Translations under genes and position numbers: made by a program
Assembly (NCBI RefSeq): GCF_005116665.1
Contig: NZ_SWCJ01000008.1
Span: forward strand, 88,341-152,340
Direction of reading: 5' to 3'
Source: Ferrimonas aestuarii
Lineage (GTDB): Bacteria > Pseudomonadota > Gammaproteobacteria > Enterobacterales > Shewanellaceae
DNA: 64,000 nucleotides
The notes under the pieces: generated by a model
Databases searched by the model: none
The model's input: the letters and a program-made list of their open reading frames with translations, nothing else
Told to the model about the DNA's origin: nothing
Shown here: positions 50,551 through 59,175 of the stretch, in pieces
Position numbering within the stretch: the stretch's first letter is position 1
Layout of the letters: the number at the start of each line of letters is the position of its first letter

Positions 50551-51892
50551 TTTAGCCAGTTTGACGTCAGTTAAGAGCTCACCCAGCTCCTATGGGGCAT
50601 CGGAGTCTATTGCTCCTTGCGTGGATGCGACTTCAACCAGGGCGCTTAACGGTAATACGCCAGCAAAAACTCAATCTGAATCACTTCAGAGCTTCGCCAA
50701 GGCATATTCGTCCTCAAGCTCAAAAGAGAGTGCATCAGCAGAAGTGGATGCTCTGTCGCCTTACGGTGTTGGTTTCAGCGAAGAGATGTTGGGCGAATTC
50801 GTTCTCGAAACTTCAGAGGGTGAGGGCGAGACTGAAGGCGCATTTACGTCTGTTGCTTCGGGCATCGAGGAGGGCGTCTTCGCCACGCTGCCAGAAAACT
50901 GGGCTAAGAGCGAGGGTTCGCAGCCGGGTAATGCCTCAGCGTTAACTTTGACTCAGGTTGCTACCGAACAGAGTGCAACCGGCGAAACTCAGCACTTTAG
51001 CCAAGCGTCTGCAAGCGCGGCGACTCAGCCAAATACAGCAACTTTGACTGCCGATCTGACGCAAAGTGTGGTGCGTCCTACTGATTTAGTGAGTCGCTTG
51101 GTCCGCGAAACCACCGTGGAGCGGAGTGGGGTGGCTGCTAGCAATGCAATGCCTCAATCTGCCACTGTGAATCAGCCGAGTGCCGCAGGCATTGGCGGCA
51201 ACGCTATTTTGGCCGCTGATTATAGCGCCTCTATTACAACTGGCTCGACTTCCGGAAATCTCTCTTTGCAGCAATTTCAGCAGATACTTCAAGGCGGCGT
51301 AAAGCATAGCGCTAGCTCGACGATGCCACTTGGTGTCAGTCTAGAGGGAAGTGGTTCTGCTTCAGGTCAGTCCACCGTCGCATCTACTGACGCTGCCGGG
51401 ATAGGGCCGTTGACTCACTCTGCACAAGCTGCTATCCGAGCGAACACCAGCTCTGTATGGGGACCATTGAGCTTACCAGCCAATGGGGATATGACTCAGT
51501 TCGGTAAAGAGATGTTGCTGCCCCTGCGTGATCAGTTCCGCTTTAGTGTGGATCAAGGAATTAAAAAGGCTGAGCTGCGCTTAGATCCACCAGAGCTTGG
51601 ACGTGTGGAGATGACCATTCGTCAAGATGGGGATCGAATTAGCGTTCAGCTTAACGCTGCTAATCCCATGGTTCGAGAAGCGCTGGCGAGCGGTGCAGAA
51701 CGTCTACGTGCAGAGATGACGCAAGGCTTCAGTGAGCAGGTTAGCGTCGATGTTGGTCAGGGAGACGCCCGCTCTGATGCCGAGCCAGAACAATTTAAGT
51801 CTGCAGACATTCTGGTCGCTGTAGAGAGTGAACAAGAATTTACCGAGTTGAGTAGCACCTCAAGTTCCGACTTGGTTAATACCCTCGCTTAA
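50540..51892 (+). CDS. fliK: Hook-length control protein FliK (lateral LafE)
   Basis: 450 residues. The N-terminal ~300 residues are Ser/Ala/Thr/Gln-rich and poorly conserved, as expected for the molecular-ruler part. The C-terminal FliK domain is clear: LPLRDQFRFSVDQGIKKAEL, RLDPPELGRVEMTIRQDGDR, ISVQLNAANPMVREALASGA, ERLRAEM. The LDPPELG core interacts with FlhB to switch export specificity. GTG 50540 has GGAG 7 bp upstream and is preferred over GTG 50537. It overlaps fliT by 11 bp. Confidence 0.9.
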   Translation: MNVDLASLTSVKSSPSSYGASESIAPCVDATSTRALNGNTPAKTQSESLQSFAKAYSSSSSKESASAEVDALSPYGVGFSEEMLGEFVLETSEGEGETEGAFTSVASGIEEGVFATLPENWAKSEGSQPGNASALTLTQVATEQSATGETQHFSQASASAATQPNTATLTADLTQSVVRPTDLVSRLVRETTVERSGVAASNAMPQSATVNQPSAAGIGGNAILAADYSASITTGSTSGNLSLQQFQQILQGGVKHSASSTMPLGVSLEGSGSASGQSTVASTDAAGIGPLTHSAQAAIRANTSSVWGPLSLPANGDMTQFGKEMLLPLRDQFRFSVDQGIKKAELRLDPPELGRVEMTIRQDGDRISVQLNAANPMVREALASGAERLRAEMTQGFSEQVSVDVGQGDARSDAEPEQFKSADILVAVESEQEFTELSSTSSSDLVNTLA

Positions 51893-51903
51893 AGGAGCAT
51901 TAG

Positions 51904-52365
51904 ATGGCGATGAGTACAGGGCTAAAGCGGTCGCTGATGGCTGTAGTTTTTATTTTTTGGTCTGTGGCACTGGTGGTGTTTGGTGTGTTTGGGGTCGATA
52001 AACCCGAAACCTTCAACCTGCCTTTCCTGTCTCACGAAGAGAAGCCTGAACCGAATAAATTTTATCCGTTGGATAAATTGGTCATCTCACTTCCTGGCGA
52101 GCGCTACCCTCGATATCTACTACTTGAAATGGCACTTCAGAGCCCAAGTGAAGAGATGGAGTCCAAGCTGATTGCCAGTGATGCGGTGCTGAAAAACACC
52201 ATGATTAAGCTCATGGGCAATAAATCTATCGATACCCTCAATGACACCAATCATTTGGAGCAACTTCAGGACGAAGCCCGAGAAGTGCTTCAAGCGGTAC
52301 TGATTAAACATGGATTTGAAGTTCAACTGGATGCGGTTCTTATTACGCGTCTGGTGGTTCAGTAG
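51904..52365 (+). CDS. fliL: Flagellar basal body-associated protein FliL (lateral LafF)
   Basis: 153 residues. One transmembrane helix near 10-28 (LMAVVFIFWSVALVVFGVFG), then a periplasmic domain with YPLDKLVISLPGERYPRYLL, LEMALQSPSEEMESKLIASD and a C-terminal VLQAVLIKHGFEVQLDAVLI, in line with the stomatin-like FliL fold. FliL rings surround and support stator units under load. It lies immediately before the sigma factor and stator genes, as in Vibrio lateral loci. Confidence 0.85.
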   Translation: MAMSTGLKRSLMAVVFIFWSVALVVFGVFGVDKPETFNLPFLSHEEKPEPNKFYPLDKLVISLPGERYPRYLLLEMALQSPSEEMESKLIASDAVLKNTMIKLMGNKSIDTLNDTNHLEQLQDEAREVLQAVLIKHGFEVQLDAVLITRLVVQ

Positions 52366-52373
52366 GAGACACT

Positions 52374-53087
52374 ATGCTAGCTGAAGCACTTGACTATGGC
52401 GCGCAGCAGAGACAGGGAAGTGAATCTCAATTGCTGCAGCAGTATCTACCGTTAGTCAAAAAAGCTGTCAATCAACTGCGAAGCCATTGCGGCAGTCAGT
52501 TGGAGATCCAAGATATGGAACAGATTGGCATGATGGCTTTGCTGGATTCACTGAGGCGCTATCCTGGCGAACTCGATGGTGGATTTATTAATTTTGCTAG
52601 CAAACGTATCCGAGGCTCCATTTTAGATGAACTCAGGCGCTTGGATTGGCGTCCTCGCCCAGTTCGTCAACAAGCTCATGAATTTAATGACGCCGTACGA
52701 ACCTTAACCCGTACCCTTGGCCGACCACCTAAAGATGCTGAGATTGCTGATGCCATGGGGCTAAGTCCAGAGCAGCTTAGGGAGCGCTTGTACGCCAGTC
52801 AGGCTGAGTCGATGCAAAGTTTGGACGACCTGTTCCAGCAAGGAGTTGAGCCAGAGCAAAGCCGCGATGGGCAACCCAGCTTTATCGACAAGCGCACGCT
52901 GGTGAAGGCACTGTCGAAGCTGAATAAGCGGGAGCAGCTGGTGCTTGGTTTGTATTATCAGCATGAACTGAACCTTAAAGAGATTGCGTTAACCTTGAAT
53001 CTAACCGAATCACGAGTTTGCCAACTGCATAAATTGGCGGTTAAGCAGCTACAAGAAATTTTAAGTCACTGGCACGGACAACAGTAG
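52374..53087 (+). CDS. fliA: Flagellar sigma-28 factor FliA (LafS)
   Basis: 237 residues. Region 2: YLPLVKKAVNQLRSHCGSQL, EIQDMEQIGMMALLDSLRRY, FINFASKRIRGSILDELRRL. Region 3 has TLGRPPKDAEIADAMGLSPE, and region 4 LVLGLYYQHELNLKEIALTL, NLTESRVCQLHKLAVKQLQE. It should direct RNA polymerase to late promoters (flagellin, chemotaxis), controlled by FlgM encoded at 37270-37548. I could not find a good sigma-28 site in the window, consistent with its main target, the flagellin gene, being elsewhere. Start ATG follows TAGGAGA. Confidence 0.93.
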   Translation: MLAEALDYGAQQRQGSESQLLQQYLPLVKKAVNQLRSHCGSQLEIQDMEQIGMMALLDSLRRYPGELDGGFINFASKRIRGSILDELRRLDWRPRPVRQQAHEFNDAVRTLTRTLGRPPKDAEIADAMGLSPEQLRERLYASQAESMQSLDDLFQQGVEPEQSRDGQPSFIDKRTLVKALSKLNKREQLVLGLYYQHELNLKEIALTLNLTESRVCQLHKLAVKQLQEILSHWHGQQ

Positions 53088-53098
53088 AGACATAGTCG

Positions 53099-53956
53099 AT
53101 GAAGAAGTTATTAGGTTTCGTATTTTTGCTCGCTACTGTGTTTGGCGGTTACATGTCCCATGGTGGCAACATGGGCAACCTGTGGCAGCCATCTGAGTTG
53201 GTGATCATCTTCGGGGCGGGTATTGGTGCGCTATTTATTGCTAACCCTTTGTCGGTGCTGAAAGACATGAAAAGCCAATTGAGTGAGCTATGGAAGGCCG
53301 AAGTGGAAGACCCAGAGCTCTACCCACAACTGTTCGGCCTGATGCACGTATTGCTGGGGCAGTTGCAAGCCCAAGGGATGAAGGTGCTCGACGAGCATAT
53401 TGAAAATCCCGATGAAAGCTCACTGTTTTTAATGTATCCCGCGGTGCTTAAGCAACCGGAATTACTTCAGTTCTTGATCGATAACCTGCGTTTGCAATCG
53501 ATGGCCAAGGTTGATCCCCACGATCTCGAGGCACTTATGGAAGAGGAAGTTGAGCGAATTCATGAAGATCACCTTCGCCCCTCTGAAGCATTGTCCAAAG
53601 TCGCGGAAGCCATGCCTGGATTTGGTATTTTGGCGGCGGTGATGGGGATAATCATTACCATGGGTAGTATTGATGGCCCATTGACCCTGATTGGGGTAAA
53701 AGTGGCAGCCGCGCTGGTGGGTACGTTCATCGGTATCTTTGCCTGCTATTGCATGTTTGATCCACTGGCGACGGCTCTGGAGCATTTAGTCGATCGCCAC
53801 AGTGCTAGATTGAGGTGCATGACCGCCATATTGGTGATGCACAGTAAAGGGAAGCCTGCGTTACTTTGTATTGATGCTGGCCGTAGACAGATTCAATCAG
53901 AGAACCGGCCGAGCTTTATCGAAGTTGAACGCTGGCTAGAGGCGCAACAACTCTGA
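53099..53956 (+). CDS. motA: Flagellar stator protein MotA (LafT)
   Basis: 285 residues, four transmembrane segments. N-terminal helix LGFVFLLATVFGGYMSHGGN and second helix SELVIIFGAGIGALFIANPL. A cytoplasmic loop carries the charged motor residues around ALMEEEVERIHEDHLRPSEA. Then comes the conserved AMPGFGILAAVMGIIITMGS (with the functional Pro) and VAAALVGTFIGIFACYCMFD. Sequence resembles H+-driven lateral stators (LafT) more than Na+-driven PomA (inference). One-base overlap with motB. Confidence 0.93.
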   Translation: MKKLLGFVFLLATVFGGYMSHGGNMGNLWQPSELVIIFGAGIGALFIANPLSVLKDMKSQLSELWKAEVEDPELYPQLFGLMHVLLGQLQAQGMKVLDEHIENPDESSLFLMYPAVLKQPELLQFLIDNLRLQSMAKVDPHDLEALMEEEVERIHEDHLRPSEALSKVAEAMPGFGILAAVMGIIITMGSIDGPLTLIGVKVAAALVGTFIGIFACYCMFDPLATALEHLVDRHSARLRCMTAILVMHSKGKPALLCIDAGRRQIQSENRPSFIEVERWLEAQQL

Positions 53957-54927
53957 TGCAGCATGGAAAGAATCCCGTGATCATTAAGAAGAAAAAGAAG
54001 AACAAGCACGGAGGTAGCCATGGCGGAGCATGGAAAGTCGCCTTTGCTGATTTTACATTGGCAATGATGTGTTTCTTCATGGTCATGTGGCTGATGCAGA
54101 TTGCCGATCAGCAGGAGCGTAAAGCCATTGTGCAGAAGCTCAATGGTCCGCCAATTGAGCAAGGTGCTAACCCCTTAGCCACCAGTGTTAACAGCTCCAT
54201 TATTGACTTCGAAGGACGGCCTAGCATTGACAAAGCGGGGATCCCGGCAACGGGAACCGGCGCCGAGCAAGCAGGCGTTGCGATGTTCAATAATATTCCA
54301 GAAGGTGAGCAAGACGCCAAAGCCGGTCAGGGCAAAGAGCTCAATACCCTGATTGCTGGCGACAGCCCAAGCCAGATCAAGCTCAACATGTTGGTGGCGC
54401 AGGTGGAGCAATTAATGCAGCAGAGTGGCCTCTCTGATCAGATGGCGGTTGAAGTGACTCCTGAAGGGGTACGCATCTTGATTCAGGATGGTTCCGATAA
54501 ATTTATGTTCAAGCGTGGTCAAACGCAGATGCAGCCTTATTTTGAAGATCTGATGCTGTCTTTAGCGGATCTGCTGGCTCCTCTTGATAACCGTTTTGTT
54601 ATCAGCGGCCATACGGACTCGGCGCCCTTTGCTGGAATGAAAACCACCAACTGGGAGTTGTCCTCACTACGAGCATTGGAAGCTCGCCGAGCCTTGGTGG
54701 TCGGTGGTGTCGATCCCAATCGAGTGCTGCAAGTGGCAGGGTACGCCGATCAGATGCTTCTAAATCGTGACGACCCATTGGCAGCGGCAAACCGACGCAT
54801 CGAGCTGTTCATTTTAAGTGAAGCGGGTCAGGATAAACTGCAGAGACAGCACGGCCTGTCCTCTCAGAAACTGATGCAAGCCAAATCAAAAGCCCAAGGC
54901 AATCAACCAAGGCTTCGTTATGAGTGA
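53956..54927 (+). CDS. motB: Flagellar stator protein MotB (LafU)
   Basis: 323 residues. A basic N-tail (KKKKKNKHGGSHGG) is followed by one transmembrane helix WKVAFADFTLAMMCFFMVMW in which the Asp of FADF is the ion-carrying residue. A linker/plug region follows, then a C-terminal OmpA-like peptidoglycan-binding domain: NRFVISGHTDSAPFAGMKTT, NWELSSLRALEARRALVVGG, AAANRRIELFILS. It anchors the stator to the cell wall. The start shares a base with the motA stop; the last 8 bp overlap a small membrane-protein gene. Confidence 0.94.
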   Translation: MQHGKNPVIIKKKKKNKHGGSHGGAWKVAFADFTLAMMCFFMVMWLMQIADQQERKAIVQKLNGPPIEQGANPLATSVNSSIIDFEGRPSIDKAGIPATGTGAEQAGVAMFNNIPEGEQDAKAGQGKELNTLIAGDSPSQIKLNMLVAQVEQLMQQSGLSDQMAVEVTPEGVRILIQDGSDKFMFKRGQTQMQPYFEDLMLSLADLLAPLDNRFVISGHTDSAPFAGMKTTNWELSSLRALEARRALVVGGVDPNRVLQVAGYADQMLLNRDDPLAAANRRIELFILSEAGQDKLQRQHGLSSQKLMQAKSKAQGNQPRLRYE

Positions 54928-55240
54928 GCAAAAGGCAGCTTCTAGTACAAATAAAGCTTCAGGCTTTGTTCGCAACGGCCCAGATCGACTGCAGAAAGTG
55001 TTTTTGTACCTGATTTTGGTTAACTGGCTGGTGGCAGTATTGGTGGTGATGAAACTGCCAAGTCTGAGCTTGTTTTCCAGCTTGGTGGCCGGTGGCAGTG
55101 TGATAGCGCTGCAGTTAACCCTGCTGCAGCTGGCAAAGCTAAGAGCTAGGCGAGCAGGGGACGGTTATCTTTTGTATCCGATAACCGCCTGCACCATCTT
55201 GATGGTGTTTGTGATAACCGGATTTGTGATGTTTTACTAA
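54920..55240 (+). CDS. Small three-helix membrane protein coupled to motB
   Basis: 106 residues, unrecognised. A polar N-tail of ~25 residues is followed by three hydrophobic segments: VFLYLILVNWLVAVLVVMKL, SLVAGGSVIALQLTLLQLAK, and a C-terminal helix PITACTILMVFVITGFVMFY. It starts 8 bp before the end of motB and ends directly at a strong terminator, so it is the last gene of the lateral operon. Vibrio laf loci normally end with lafU; I know of no standard flagellar gene of this kind. A role in stator assembly or an accessory inner-membrane function is possible, but only from position. Confidence 0.65.
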   Translation: MSEQKAASSTNKASGFVRNGPDRLQKVFLYLILVNWLVAVLVVMKLPSLSLFSSLVAGGSVIALQLTLLQLAKLRARRAGDGYLLYPITACTILMVFVITGFVMFY

Positions 55241-55260
55241 GGGCCTGTTCAGGCCCTTTT
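55239..55260 (+). terminator. Terminator of the lateral flagellar operon
   Basis: AAGGGCCTG (55239-55247) pairs with CAGGCCCTT (55250-55258) across a 2-nt centre, followed by TTTT. The left arm starts within the stop codon of the last gene. Confidence 0.88.
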
Positions 55261-55748
55261 CACTTTCTACTCTAATAAACAATCAGAGCTTTGATTGTTA
55301 CATCTATTTCTCAGACAAGAAAAAAGGCCTACAGAAGTTCTGTAGGCCGAAATTGCAATCAACAAAAAAGAAGGAAGTTAAGCAAAAGAACCTTTAAACC
55401 AAACTGACTTTGCTTAGTGTCAGCCTAGCCGGAAATTGGACACTTAATGAGTCGTTCTCTCCTCAATGGCTGTCATTTTATGGGAGTTACTTAGGGTTAG
55501 ACAACCAAAAAAAATTACCTTTTCGGATAACTTTTTCTAATATTACTTGTGTTGCCTAAAAATCAATTAGTTCCATTGAAAACACGCGGTTACTGGCTAG
55601 ATCTCGGTTTGCGCCCCTAGGATGTATCGGTTCACAAAAATAATCAAAGTTAAAGAATATTAATGCAACTTTTGTCTGGGCTTGGTGACCAAGGTTGGAT
55701 TCGTTATAGTGGCTGCGGGATAAGAACAAACACTAATAAGGATGCATC
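55241..55748. other. 508-bp intergenic region with orphan leftward terminator
   Basis: Between the flagellar operon and the prolyl oligopeptidase gene. It holds the + strand terminator (55239-55260) and a separate strong minus-strand terminator (55320-55348). On the minus strand upstream of the latter I found only very short frames, an inverted repeat AGTGTC...GACACT (55417-55422 and 55440-55445) and AT-rich promoter-like sequence around 55530-55570. A small leftward RNA of roughly 200 nt would explain the layout. The oligopeptidase promoter must lie in the right part; GGTGACC-AAGG at 55683-55695 is unremarkable. Confidence 0.5.
55320..55348 (-). terminator. Strong minus-strand terminator with no assigned gene
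   Basis: GGCCTACAGAA (55326-55336) and TTCTGTAGGCC (55338-55348) form an 11-bp perfect stem. Six A residues at 55320-55325 give a TTTTTT tract on the minus strand directly after the stem. On the + strand no U tract follows. The orientation therefore serves leftward transcripts, but no leftward gene is visible upstream. Confidence 0.75.
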
Positions 55749-57887
55749 ATGCGTGCGTTAGCATTTTCGCTATTGGGGTTGGGGCTTTTGGCTGGGTGCC
55801 AGAGTACCGAACAGGAGCCATTGACGACCTCGGTCATGCCGGAATCGGTTCGTCAAAATGTGGTGGAAGACCTTCATGGCACTAAAGTCGCCGATCCATA
55901 TCGTTGGCTTGAGGATCTAGACAGCCCAGAAACCGCAGACTGGGTTAAACGTCAACAACAGTACAGCAATGATTACTTGTCAGGCATCGACAATCGAGAT
56001 GTCATTGAACAGCGTATCACCCAGCTGTGGAACTACGAGCGATTGAGTGCGCCTTTTATCAAAGGTGATTACCAATTTTTCTACCGCAATGATGGCCTGC
56101 AGAGCCAGTCGGTTCTTTACCGTGCCAATAAAGATGGCAGCAATCCTCAGGTTGCTTTAGACCCAAATACTCTGTCTGCGGATGGCACGGTTGCCCTGTC
56201 TGGCGTGAGCATTAGTAAAGATGGTCGCTGGTTGGCTTATGGCACCTCTGAGTCGGGCTCTGACTGGCAGCAGTGGCAGTTTCTTGACCTGAGCAGCGGT
56301 CAGCCTCTTACCGACACCTTGGAGTGGATCAAATTCTCCTCCGCCTCGTGGGATAAAGAGGGCAAAGGAGTGTGGTATTCCCGCTACGATGCGCCAAAAG
56401 CTGGCGACGATAAGATGGAGCAGGCCAACTACTTCCAGAAAGTGTTCTATCACCGTTTAGGCACCGACCAGTCAGAAGACGTGTTGGTGTATGAGCGCAA
56501 AGATCAGAAAGATTGGGGGTTTGGCGCTGAGCTATCCGACGATGGTAAGTACCTACTTATCTATGTGTCCAAAGGCACCGACTCTCGTAACCTGTTCTTC
56601 TATCAAGATTTGGCAACCGGAAAAACCGTTGAGCTGATCTCTGAGTTTGAGGCTGAGTACGGCTACCTTGGTAACGACGATTCCACGTTCTACTTCCAGA
56701 CCAACTACCAGGCGCCACAAGGTCGCATCATCGCCATCGATGTTAACAAGCCTGAAAAAGCCAATTGGAAAGAGTTGGTGCCTGAGTCGAAGAACACCTT
56801 AGCCAGTGCAAGCCTGATCAACGATCATTTCGTGGTTCGTTACATGAAAGATGTGCTGGCGCAAGTGAGCCTGTTCGATCTCAATGGCAAGCACACCGGC
56901 GACTTGAGTCTTCCTGGCGCCGGCAGTGTTAACGGCATCAGTGGCGAACGTAAAGATACCAGCTTCCACTTCCTGTTTAACTCTTACATCCAACCGACCG
57001 CGGTTTATCGCTATGACTTTGCTAGCAATAAGGTAGACAGCGTTACCCAACCGGATGTGGCGTTCGATCCGAAAGACTACGTGTCTGAGCAGGTGTTCTA
57101 TACCAGCAAAGATGGTACCCGCGTGCCGATGATGATCTCCTATAAAAAGGGGCTTAAACGCAGCGGTGATAACCCAACTCTGCTGTACGCCTATGGTGGT
57201 TTTAATATCTCACTAACGCCACGCTTCTCTCCGGCAACCATCGCTTGGTTGGACATGGGCGGCGTGTACGCGGTGCCAAACCTTCGTGGTGGTGCAGAGT
57301 ATGGTGAAAAGTGGCACCAGCAAGGCATGTTGGAGCGCAAGCAAAATGTGTTTGACGATTACTACGCGGCAGCGGAGTACCTGATCGATAACGGTTTCAC
57401 CAATAGCGATAAGATGGGTGCCTATGGCCGCAGTAACGGTGGCCTACTAATGGGAGCCGCGTTGACTCAGCGCCCGGATCTGTTTGCCGCGGTGCTTCCT
57501 GCCGTGGGTGTTCTGGATATGCTTCGTTATCAGAAGTTCACCATCGGTTGGGCGTGGACGCCGGAATATGGCAGTGCCGATAACAAAGCCGACTTTGAGT
57601 ATCTGTATGCCTACTCGCCGCTGCACAACGTGGCCAAGCGAGACTACCCAGCGACCATGGTGATGACCGCCGATCACGATGACCGAGTGGTGCCGTCTCA
57701 CAGCTTTAAGTTTGCCGCAGAGGTTCAGCACCAGCAGCAGGGACCAGCACCGGTTATTGCCCGAATTGAAACCAAAGCGGGTCACGGTGCCGGTAAGCCG
57801 ACGTCGATGCGAATTGCGGAGTATCGAGATATCTATGCCTTCCTATGGCAGAACTTTGGCCTAGAGATTCCAAAGACGATTAACTAA
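55749..57887 (+). CDS. Prolyl oligopeptidase (S9A), lipoprotein form
   Basis: 712 residues. Lipoprotein signal MRALAFSLLGLGLLAGC (Cys17), so membrane-anchored rather than cytosolic. The N-terminal seven-bladed propeller begins after VADPYRWLEDLDSPETADWV, the hallmark POP start. The catalytic domain carries Ser562 (YGRSNGGLLMG), Asp645 (DHDDRVVPSHSF) and His679 (KAGHGAGKPT), the complete triad. It cleaves short peptides after proline, probably in the periplasm, feeding peptide utilisation. Monocistronic: its own long 5' region, ending at a strong terminator (57892-57919). Confidence 0.95.
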   Translation: MRALAFSLLGLGLLAGCQSTEQEPLTTSVMPESVRQNVVEDLHGTKVADPYRWLEDLDSPETADWVKRQQQYSNDYLSGIDNRDVIEQRITQLWNYERLSAPFIKGDYQFFYRNDGLQSQSVLYRANKDGSNPQVALDPNTLSADGTVALSGVSISKDGRWLAYGTSESGSDWQQWQFLDLSSGQPLTDTLEWIKFSSASWDKEGKGVWYSRYDAPKAGDDKMEQANYFQKVFYHRLGTDQSEDVLVYERKDQKDWGFGAELSDDGKYLLIYVSKGTDSRNLFFYQDLATGKTVELISEFEAEYGYLGNDDSTFYFQTNYQAPQGRIIAIDVNKPEKANWKELVPESKNTLASASLINDHFVVRYMKDVLAQVSLFDLNGKHTGDLSLPGAGSVNGISGERKDTSFHFLFNSYIQPTAVYRYDFASNKVDSVTQPDVAFDPKDYVSEQVFYTSKDGTRVPMMISYKKGLKRSGDNPTLLYAYGGFNISLTPRFSPATIAWLDMGGVYAVPNLRGGAEYGEKWHQQGMLERKQNVFDDYYAAAEYLIDNGFTNSDKMGAYGRSNGGLLMGAALTQRPDLFAAVLPAVGVLDMLRYQKFTIGWAWTPEYGSADNKADFEYLYAYSPLHNVAKRDYPATMVMTADHDDRVVPSHSFKFAAEVQHQQQGPAPVIARIETKAGHGAGKPTSMRIAEYRDIYAFLWQNFGLEIPKTIN

Positions 57888-57891
57888 ACCG

Positions 57892-57919
57892 AAGGGGGAG
57901 CACGATGCTCCCCTTTTTT
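57892..57919 (+). terminator. Terminator of the prolyl oligopeptidase gene
   Basis: GGGGAGCA (57895-57902) and TGCTCCCC (57906-57913) form an 8-bp stem with a CGA loop, extended by AAG/CTT flanks, followed by six T. The hairpin sequence is nearly identical to the one at 7330-7352. Confidence 0.9.
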
Positions 57920-57973
57920 GTCAGTTTAATTGGCCATTTTTACAGCAAACACTGGGCAGACAGAGTTTTTGTT

Positions 57974-57979
57974 TATAAT
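57974..57979 (+). promoter_or_regulatory. Candidate -10 box of the tol-pal operon
   Basis: A consensus TATAAT hexamer in a TTTATAATTCGG context, 118 bp upstream of ybgC. The -35 region is poor (CTGGGC at 57952-57957). A second weaker box TATAGT occurs near 58051-58056. Confidence 0.4.
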
Positions 57980-58097
57980 TCGGTCGCAAAATTCGCATAA
58001 GTTTACCATTGTGCAACCTTAGGCTCTGCCATAGCGCCTAGCCATAAGGTATAGTGAGCGGTCATTACAACAATTACATAGACCCTATAGGTGAGGA

Positions 58098-58499
58098 ATG
58101 GCGTTTCAGTGGCCAATAAGGGTGTATTACTCTGATACCGACGCGGGCGGGGTGGTATATCACGCTAACTACTTGAACTTCTTTGAGCATGCTCGGTCTG
58201 AGATGCTAAGGCAAAGTGGGTTTGAACAGGATGAACTGATGCAGCAAGGGGTGGTGTTTGTGGTCAGCAACATCAACCTTGATTTTGTTCGTCCGGCAAA
58301 GTTCAACCAACAACTTGTGGTCGATACCCAGATAACCAAATTGGGTGGTGCCAGCATGGCATTTGAGCAGCAACTGCTTGATCAAGACGGGCAAGTCTAT
58401 TGCCAAGCGGACGTCAAAGTGGTTTGTGTCGATGCCACTAGCTTTAAACCTCAACCTATTCCTAAGTCCATTAAGCAGGAGCTAGCTCGTGTCAGCTGA
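58098..58499 (+). CDS. ybgC: Tol-Pal-associated acyl-CoA thioesterase YbgC
   Basis: 133 residues, single hot-dog fold. The catalytic motif YSDTDAGGVVYHANYLNFFE with Asp at the active site, followed by HARSEMLRQSG, is the 4-hydroxybenzoyl-CoA thioesterase/YbgC signature. YbgC hydrolyses acyl-CoA or acyl-ACP and is found at the head of tol-pal operons, where it is tied to phospholipid metabolism at the inner membrane. It overlaps tolQ by 11 bp and thus starts the operon here. Confidence 0.95.
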   Translation: MAFQWPIRVYYSDTDAGGVVYHANYLNFFEHARSEMLRQSGFEQDELMQQGVVFVVSNINLDFVRPAKFNQQLVVDTQITKLGGASMAFEQQLLDQDGQVYCQADVKVVCVDATSFKPQPIPKSIKQELARVS

Positions 58500-59175
58500 A
58501 ATTTCGTTTATTAGTTTGTTTTTAGAAGCCAGTTTATTGGTAAAACTGGTGATGCTGATGTTGCTGCTGCTGTCGATAACCGGTTGGGCGGTGATCATTC
58601 AGCGGCGAACGATTTTGAATCACGCCACCGCTCATGCTCGTCGTTTCGAAGACAAATTCTGGTCAGGGGTGGATCTGACCCGCCTGTATCAAGAACTCTC
58701 TGCTCGCCCTGAACGCAACTCTGGTATGGAACTGCTGTTTGTCGCCGGTTTCAAAGAGTACATGCGCCTGAGTCAAACCGCCTCCAGCGGCGGTGCCATT
58801 ATGGATGGCTCCCAGCGCGCCATGCGCGTGGCGTTGTCCCGTGAAGTGGACAAATTAGAGTCCAACCTTTCCCTGCTTGCCACCATCGGTTCCACCAGCC
58901 CATATATCGGTCTGTTTGGTACCGTGTGGGGCATCATGAATGCCTTTATCGCGTTGGGTGCAGTGCAAAATGCCACCTTGAACATGGTGGCACCAGGCAT
59001 CGCCGAAGCGTTGATTGCAACGGCAATGGGCCTGTTTGCGGCGATTCCAGCGGTGATCTTCTTTAACCGTTACTCCACCAAAGTGGAAAAGCTGGAGAAC
59101 AGTTACATCAACTTCATCGAAGAGTTTTCCAGTATTTTGCACCGTCAGGCCTTCAACGATAAGGAAGCCCGTTAA
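58489..59175 (+). CDS. tolQ: Tol-Pal system motor protein TolQ
   Basis: 228 residues, GTG start inside the end of ybgC. Three transmembrane segments: near residues 12-35 (LVKLVMLMLLLLSITGWAVI), then SLLATIGSTSPYIGLFGTVW followed by GIMNAFIALGAVQ, and VAPGIAEALIATAMGLFAAI followed by PAVIFFNRYSTKVE. This is the ExbB/TolQ/MotA family pattern. TolQ5TolR2 uses the proton gradient to energise TolA during envelope constriction. One-base overlap with tolR. Confidence 0.96.
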   Translation: MSAEISFISLFLEASLLVKLVMLMLLLLSITGWAVIIQRRTILNHATAHARRFEDKFWSGVDLTRLYQELSARPERNSGMELLFVAGFKEYMRLSQTASSGGAIMDGSQRAMRVALSREVDKLESNLSLLATIGSTSPYIGLFGTVWGIMNAFIALGAVQNATLNMVAPGIAEALIATAMGLFAAIPAVIFFNRYSTKVEKLENSYINFIEEFSSILHRQAFNDKEAR

